Source of the DNA: Cololabis saira
Lineage: Eukaryota > Chordata > Actinopteri > Beloniformes > Belonidae
DNA: 64,000 bases
Assembly: GCF_033807715.1 (NCBI RefSeq)
Contig: NC_084599.1
Span: forward strand, 26,096,125-26,160,124
Reading direction: 5' to 3'
Part shown: positions 58,511 through 64,000 of the stretch, piece by piece
How positions within the stretch are numbered: position 1 is the stretch's first letter
Layout: every line of letters starts with the position of its first letter
Position numbers and translations under genes: made by a program
The notes under the pieces: model-generated
Databases searched by the model: none
Told to the model about the DNA's origin: nothing
The model's input: the letters and a program-made list of their open reading frames with translations, nothing else

Positions 58511-61500
58511 CACACGTAGACATCACCTGCACGCTTCCCTGTTTTATATGCTCTTTTATTGTGACGCTGCTAAATTTTGATTTAATGAAGATTAGCATGT
58601 TAATATTGTCGCAGTAAGCAGGCCAGGATAGTTAGATTAATGCTGCAGATATTTAATTTTTCCATTAACAAAAGCACAAATAAAGACATTTAAGATATAA
58701 AACTTCTTCGGTGGATGACTTAATGCAAAAAACAAAAAAAACAAAAAATTATCCAAACACAAATTAATCAGATTCTGCCACCTTTTTATTTGAAGGAGTA
58801 CTAACTGTTTGAAAATGTTATCTTTAAGTTACATTGCTACTTTCAAAAGTTTTTTTTTTGCTTGTGTGATACCCACTTAATCATATCTCCATATATTAAC
58901 AATAATGTATGCAACTATATAAATCAAGCTCTTTTTTATATTATGAAGAAAGTGACAAGTCTTTTAATTCTAATTTCAGGAGCAATGTCTTAAGGCCTAC
59001 ATTGATAATGACAAACTGCTTCCAAGAAGGACACTTGAGTATGCGTGCCACATATCTATTTCCTCAGATGCTGCATGAATATGTATTATAGAAAGATCTG
59101 CAGGGTATTCACATACATTCATCAAGATCACACTGGTCGAGGTGAGATGGTGTTTAAAGAACTTTAAAAAAAATGTGTTAATCAGGATAACACGTGCAGT
59201 GAGAGGGTTTGTTGTGTTTATGTATGTATAGCGCATCAATGGCAGATACACTATGTAAAGCTATGAGAACTCTTCAAATGTGATTCAAATGCAGCTTCCC
59301 TATATCTTGTCTTCTCATTCATATTTTTAACTTTTGCATATTTCATGCTTCTCCATTGAGAAGAGGAGCGCATAAAAGAAGCAGAGCAAATGGATATTTG
59401 TCTGAATGGGCACATGGGGGTGGTGGCTAGTGAGCGTTTTGGTGTTTGGGGATGTAAGAAGTGAAACAGCAGCCCTAAAAAGAGGGAATACTGTAAATGA
59501 TGCTAAGCATACCTCCCGTGTCAGATGAAAACCACATGGTAGTAATCCATCCTCCCCCGATCCAGACTCTTTAAGATCATCCTCTCTTCAAGTGTGGACA
59601 CAGCTCCAAGCACACAAAACCATCTGAAATGTTTCTTTTGAACTTTATTTCCAGGCAGCGCTCCATGTTTACAGCTTTTCTGTAAGAAATAAATCATTTA
59701 CTGTTTGTCACTTCATGTGGATGTATAACTAGCCAGATGAAAAAATAAATATTCAGGTTGAAGAGACAACCGTTTCTTTTGGGCTGGGCTCCTCAAACTC
59801 CAAAGTATCTGTGCAGTATAATCTTAACCAGGACATTTCAAAGAGATTGGAAACCACAAAACTGACTGAGTAAGTGTCATTTTGCAGGATGGGAGATGTT
59901 AGATGAAGATCAGCCGTGTTGATTAGTGGTTACATTCACTCCCATGTTTCTGTGAACTGTTAAGACTTCTCATTACTGAGTTTTGTCTGATTTATAGTGT
60001 GAATCTTTCTTTTCCTTTTTTTTGACAGATAAAATAAGTGGGCAAAGATCCCAGCTGTGTGAGACGTTAGCACCCTGAGAGAAACAGGAATTGAAATAAT
60101 TGGGAAAACATTTTTTGCATTTTCTAGGGTAGCTATGTCTTCCACACTGAAAGATATGGTTCCTATGCCTGTGGAACCCACATCTCTGTCCCCAGCAGTC
60201 TCGACGTGTTATGAGAAAAAGCAGTCTCTGGAAAGTGTCACATCTGCATGGGAGAGACGGCGTGTCAGTGAAGGGTGGAGTGGTGGGGGGTTCTGGGAGT
60301 GTGAAGATCTGTAATTTAATCTGAAGCTCTGGAGAGGACTGTTGGGGTTCACTCGGCGGGACAGGACAGGACTGAATTCTGATCTAATTCTTGCCAGGAG
60401 GAGAAAAAGAAAAACGCAAGGGAAATGATACTGCTGACACTCCTTATTTGATTTTACATGAACTGAGGTATTCAGAATTTAGAAGGACGGGGCATGGAAG
60501 GACAACCTTGACCGTGTCTCTGTTGAGGTGTCCTGGATTTTGTTAGTTCCCCATTTCCAATAGATTTGTTCAACCCAATCTCACAGCAACTATTCAGGTG
60601 GAGTAGTAGAACAGTTGGAGTACGCAGGTTATGTATATGCAACCACTATTCCATCCTTTTTTTTGTTTTTAGTTTAATTTGTGTAAGCCCTCTTTCATCA
60701 AAATTAGAATAAAAAAATCACATAAATACTAAGAAATACTGTAACTGACTTTAGTGGGTTATCAGTACAATACAGGAAGCATATGTTTATTGATTTGAGA
60801 ATATCACCTAAGATAAAAAAGAAAATTATTGTTAGATCAAGTTATTGAGCTCATCAGTGCTTTTCTATTCTTGAAATTGACCATCATCAATGCTATGTAG
60901 GCTATGACGGAGAAATAGATATATTTAACATTTTTACATGATTCAATTTGTTAAGGTTTCAGTTTGATTCAAACTTCCATTTTCTTTCAATTTAATGAAT
61001 TAGGTTTAGGATTTACATTTCTAGAGCCATAGCACAAAAGTACTGGTTTCAGAAGGTCTGCAAATCAGCTGTAGGCAAGGAAAGCAGAAATAAGAAGAGT
61101 AAAAATGTTTACATAGATTATCAACAAAACAACAAAAGGAAAACAGTTCTAATGGAGACACAAACAATAGTCTATAAATCCAAAAACTAATGAAAACACT
61201 TCACATTATGGAAGTTTTGCACAACAGGTGAATTTAAAGGTAAAAAAAAAACCTCAAATAAGTAAATGTGCCTTTTTTTGAGAATGTACATAACTTGGAT
61301 GACTAAAATTCTACACACACGTACAACGACAAAAAAAACCCAACAGATCAGTCGGTTAATCTTAAATTTCATAAGTACAAATAGTTCCACACTCTTCATT
61401 TTCAGAAGAAGCAAATGTGCAAAAAGTGTTGGCAAATGCAAGCAGAGGAACTGTTCAGCTTCAGTTTACTGTCATTCATTTCTGGTGCAGTCTCTTTAAA

Positions 61501-64000
61501 GCAGGAGGTGAGATTTCTTTTTTAACCTTGATCCTTATTACACTCCAAGCGATCTCAGCCATGTGCCTCCAAGATGCTTGTAAGCGCTCCTGTCTCTGTG
61601 GACGCCCCACTCAGACAGCATCTTCTGGAGTCATGGTCACATGAGAAACAGGTTTTTTCTGTCTTTTTTTTTTTAATTCACTGGCTCTTTGCCAAATACT
61701 TGAAACCCTGTTCAGGTGAGGCCCAACGTTTTTCCGTGTAATGATTGAAAATGTTTAAGGTTCCTTCTCTAAACATTATCTTTCACCCAGAAAAAAAAAG
61801 CAGCACAGTCAGCAATACCTTTTCACTATAGTTTAAAAATAAGCAAATAAAAAAAAATAACACCGCTCTGGTAGGAAAAGAAAGACTCAAATGAGAAAAA
61901 AAAGACACCACTTCACTAAAACAACAAGTTTTTGAACACTTTGCAATTTTAGGTGTCATCTTTCTGCATCGAATAAATGCCCTCAGTCTAGCAGGGAGCT
62001 TTGGTGGAAAACATCCTCACTTAATAATAACCCAAGGCTGTCAGATCTTAATTTTCTTTTTGGAAAAATGGCTGTGGAAGCAGATCACATTGCAATGCCT
62101 TCTGCCTGTGTATGCATGGCAATTAAACCTGGTTCCACTTCAATGTACATGTGCAAAACACATTTTCCCGAACAACAAGACCAGAGGATGAGAAGAAAAG
62201 TGACAAAATGCAATCAGTTTTTCAGAGCATTGAAACCAGAACAAGAAAATTGCTGTAGAAGAGATTGGGTTTCTCTTGCTTTTCAAATATTGTCTTTTCC
62301 CTCCTCTATTAAAAACATTGCATATGCTTTATCTGGATAAGTGTTGGCTTTTCTTTGAAAAGAAGAAAATAAATGCCAATAAAAAAAAGAAAATGAGAAT
62401 TCAATTCAAAGTCTAAATATTACATTTCAGAAATCATGTGTGTTTTGCTTTTATCATGAACCAGATTCCCATTTGAACGGGTGACTTAAGTAAATACATT
62501 TCAAGCTTGAACGGACGTCACCTCTCTTGAAACAGGGTGGTGTGATGTTCTTGTGAGTAATGAGTGTCTGGAGAACAAACTCTGGAAGCACTGTTGCATC
62601 TGACCGTTGAACACGTGAGGTTTGCGTAACACAAACTGTGCCACTGACAACGTGAACCGTACAGCAACACAGTCTGGGGTAAAGAAAATTGGGGGACAAA
62701 GTAAATAACAACCTGGTATTTATGTGAATATGTACTTATTTCTAACATGGGCACTAGTGCTCAGCCTCAGTTTGGCAGTTTTCTGGGTTAAACTAAGTTT
62801 TAAACGGAAAGCGGCCCACTCCAAAGGTGGGTTTCCAATGGACACCTTTGTTTGCAATTTAATAAAAAAAAAATCAATGTATTATTTGTATTTGTGAGAG
62901 CATTATAATTAAGAACCTAAATGAAAAAAAAATACTGGAACATAAGTTATATGATACACATTACTATGACAATTTCAATGTGAAAGGCTGAGAGCTGTTA
63001 ACCTCAAATTAATCTCACTTTGCATAGTTTCATTTTTGACTTAGCACCTTTGACCATTAAGTGGTGAAAGTAGTTTTTGTTCAAGAAGAACTTTCCGAAA
63101 GGAAACATAAAATGAGAGCAATGCTTGTCGAGAAAACTTTTGCCCACCATTACAGCTCCAACAACTGTGAAATGGTTAAGCGACTGAAGCAGGCTGTATA
63201 TTTTTCATGGAAATGGGGTTCAGCCTCCTTGACTTTCATTAGCATCGCTTTGCATGTTGCTGCCCTGGTTTTATAGCTGAAAAAAAAAGCATCAGTAGGG
63301 GACGAGCAAATTCACAGAATGTTCAAAGAGTGGGGGTGCAGCGTTTGGTAATTTTATGCAAAATTAAAGATTTTTATTTCCTGTCAAAACAAAATGCTCA
63401 ATATGAAAAGCAATGAAGGAACACGGTCAGCGATTTAATGGATTCAAGATTCCTTTAAAGATTGCTCTTTCTTTTTTTTTTTTAAAGCATTTTTAAGGAT
63501 TCATAATTTCCTCCCAGTGTGGTTGTCTTGCTCTGTCAGCACCACAGTCATGCATAAAGTCCCCTCAGTACAAGACCACAGAGACAGATATAAAAATCCC
63601 TCTATTGCAGCGATGTGCGCTACTGAGACTTTGCCGCCTGGATTAAGGACATAAATCATGCAGCAAACTAGGGTTTTGTGTTTTACCTCAAAATGAAAGA
63701 GCTTGAAAGCAAAACCTTTATAATAAAGACTGCGACTGAACTTAAGAGGAAAGAAAGAAAAAAAGAAAGACAATTAGATAAACACCGACAGCAGTATCGC
63801 AGCAAATCAAGTGCGGAGTCTTAATCCACAAGGATAACTCAAAGAGAGTCTATAAAATCTACACCCCTAAAGCGAAAAAAGTGTTTTAGATGCCTAGTGA
63901 GAGCAGAAGATCTACGATGATTCAAAGCCTCTGAATGTTTTGTGTATTTAATGATTAAGATTAAAATGATTTAAGAAGAACCCTGACCAGTAAAACCAAT
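58511..64000. other. Non-coding unique DNA to end of window
   Basis: No gene, RNA or transposon end was recognised. Open frames are at most 90 codons and lack motifs. Homopolymer runs occur near 58725-58745, 58847, 60010, 61245, 61660 and 63470. The patch 60230-60400 is G-richer but unassigned. Confidence 0.5.

Overview
This window looks like a stretch of vertebrate, almost certainly teleost (probably percomorph) nuclear DNA with no host gene that I can support. It is AT-rich and CpG-poor. It is sprinkled with (CA)n, (CT)n, (TA)n and (ATCC)n microsatellites, and its interspersed repeats are fish-type: tRNA-derived SINEs with (ATGG)n tails, LINE 3' ends, hAT, Harbinger-like and Kolobok-like DNA transposons, and the 'GCTGCAAGCAGC...GGGCCCTAAT' repeat common in percomorph genomes. 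The open reading frames are short, overlap on both strands and mostly read simple repeats or transposon remnants. The window is best read as a gene desert or a very long intron. The taxonomic call rests on recognising repeats, not on a database search.

Layout. 1-8.8 kb: mostly unique DNA with two CA arrays, a 19-bp-stem hairpin (2598-2641) and two decayed minus-strand SINEs. 8.8-9.3 kb: a head-truncated SINE with an 11-bp target duplication. 10.6-11.4 kb: a TTAA-flanked Kolobok/piggyBac-type element carrying a nested 125-bp palindrome. 12.3-13.0 kb: a LINE tail and a small MITE. 14.8 kb: a CT array. 19.1-20.2 kb: a LINE tail and copy A of the GCTGCAAGCAGC element. 20.9 kb: an (ATCC)n SINE tail. 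23.6-24.2 kb: a Kolobok-type element that keeps the start of a THAP-like reading frame. 24.7-26.2 kb: an hAT-like element with a Harbinger-like element (Myb/SANT-like reading frame) inside it. 29.2-30.6 kb: an hAT element containing both a solo LTR and a 5'-truncated LINE, each with its own target-site duplication. 34.1 kb: a long (ATCC)n array and SINE. 36.0-37.1 kb: two more GCTGCAAGCAGC copies joined head to tail. 43.8-44.2 kb: a TA array and SINE. 48.4-48.7 and 50.0-50.2 kb: two unusually CpG-rich patches. 51.7 kb: a TA array. 55.4-56.3 kb: a complete-ended hAT element with an 8-bp duplication. 56.6-57.2 kb: a decayed dispersed repeat. 58.0-58.5 kb: a possible old hAT element. 58.5-64 kb: unique DNA.

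The non-repetitive stretches at about 41.3-41.7, 45.0-45.4, 46.9-47.3, 51.5-51.6 and 53.6-54.0 kb are compositionally calm and rich in homeodomain-type TAAT/ATTA cores. They are the best guesses for conserved non-coding (enhancer-like) elements, but this needs cross-species alignment.

No new multi-gene system is visible. The best-supported structures are the nested transposons, whose order of insertion can be read from intact target duplications, and the head-to-tail pair of GCTGCAAGCAGC elements, whose two ends carry the same hairpin + GGGCCCT layout in the same orientation.
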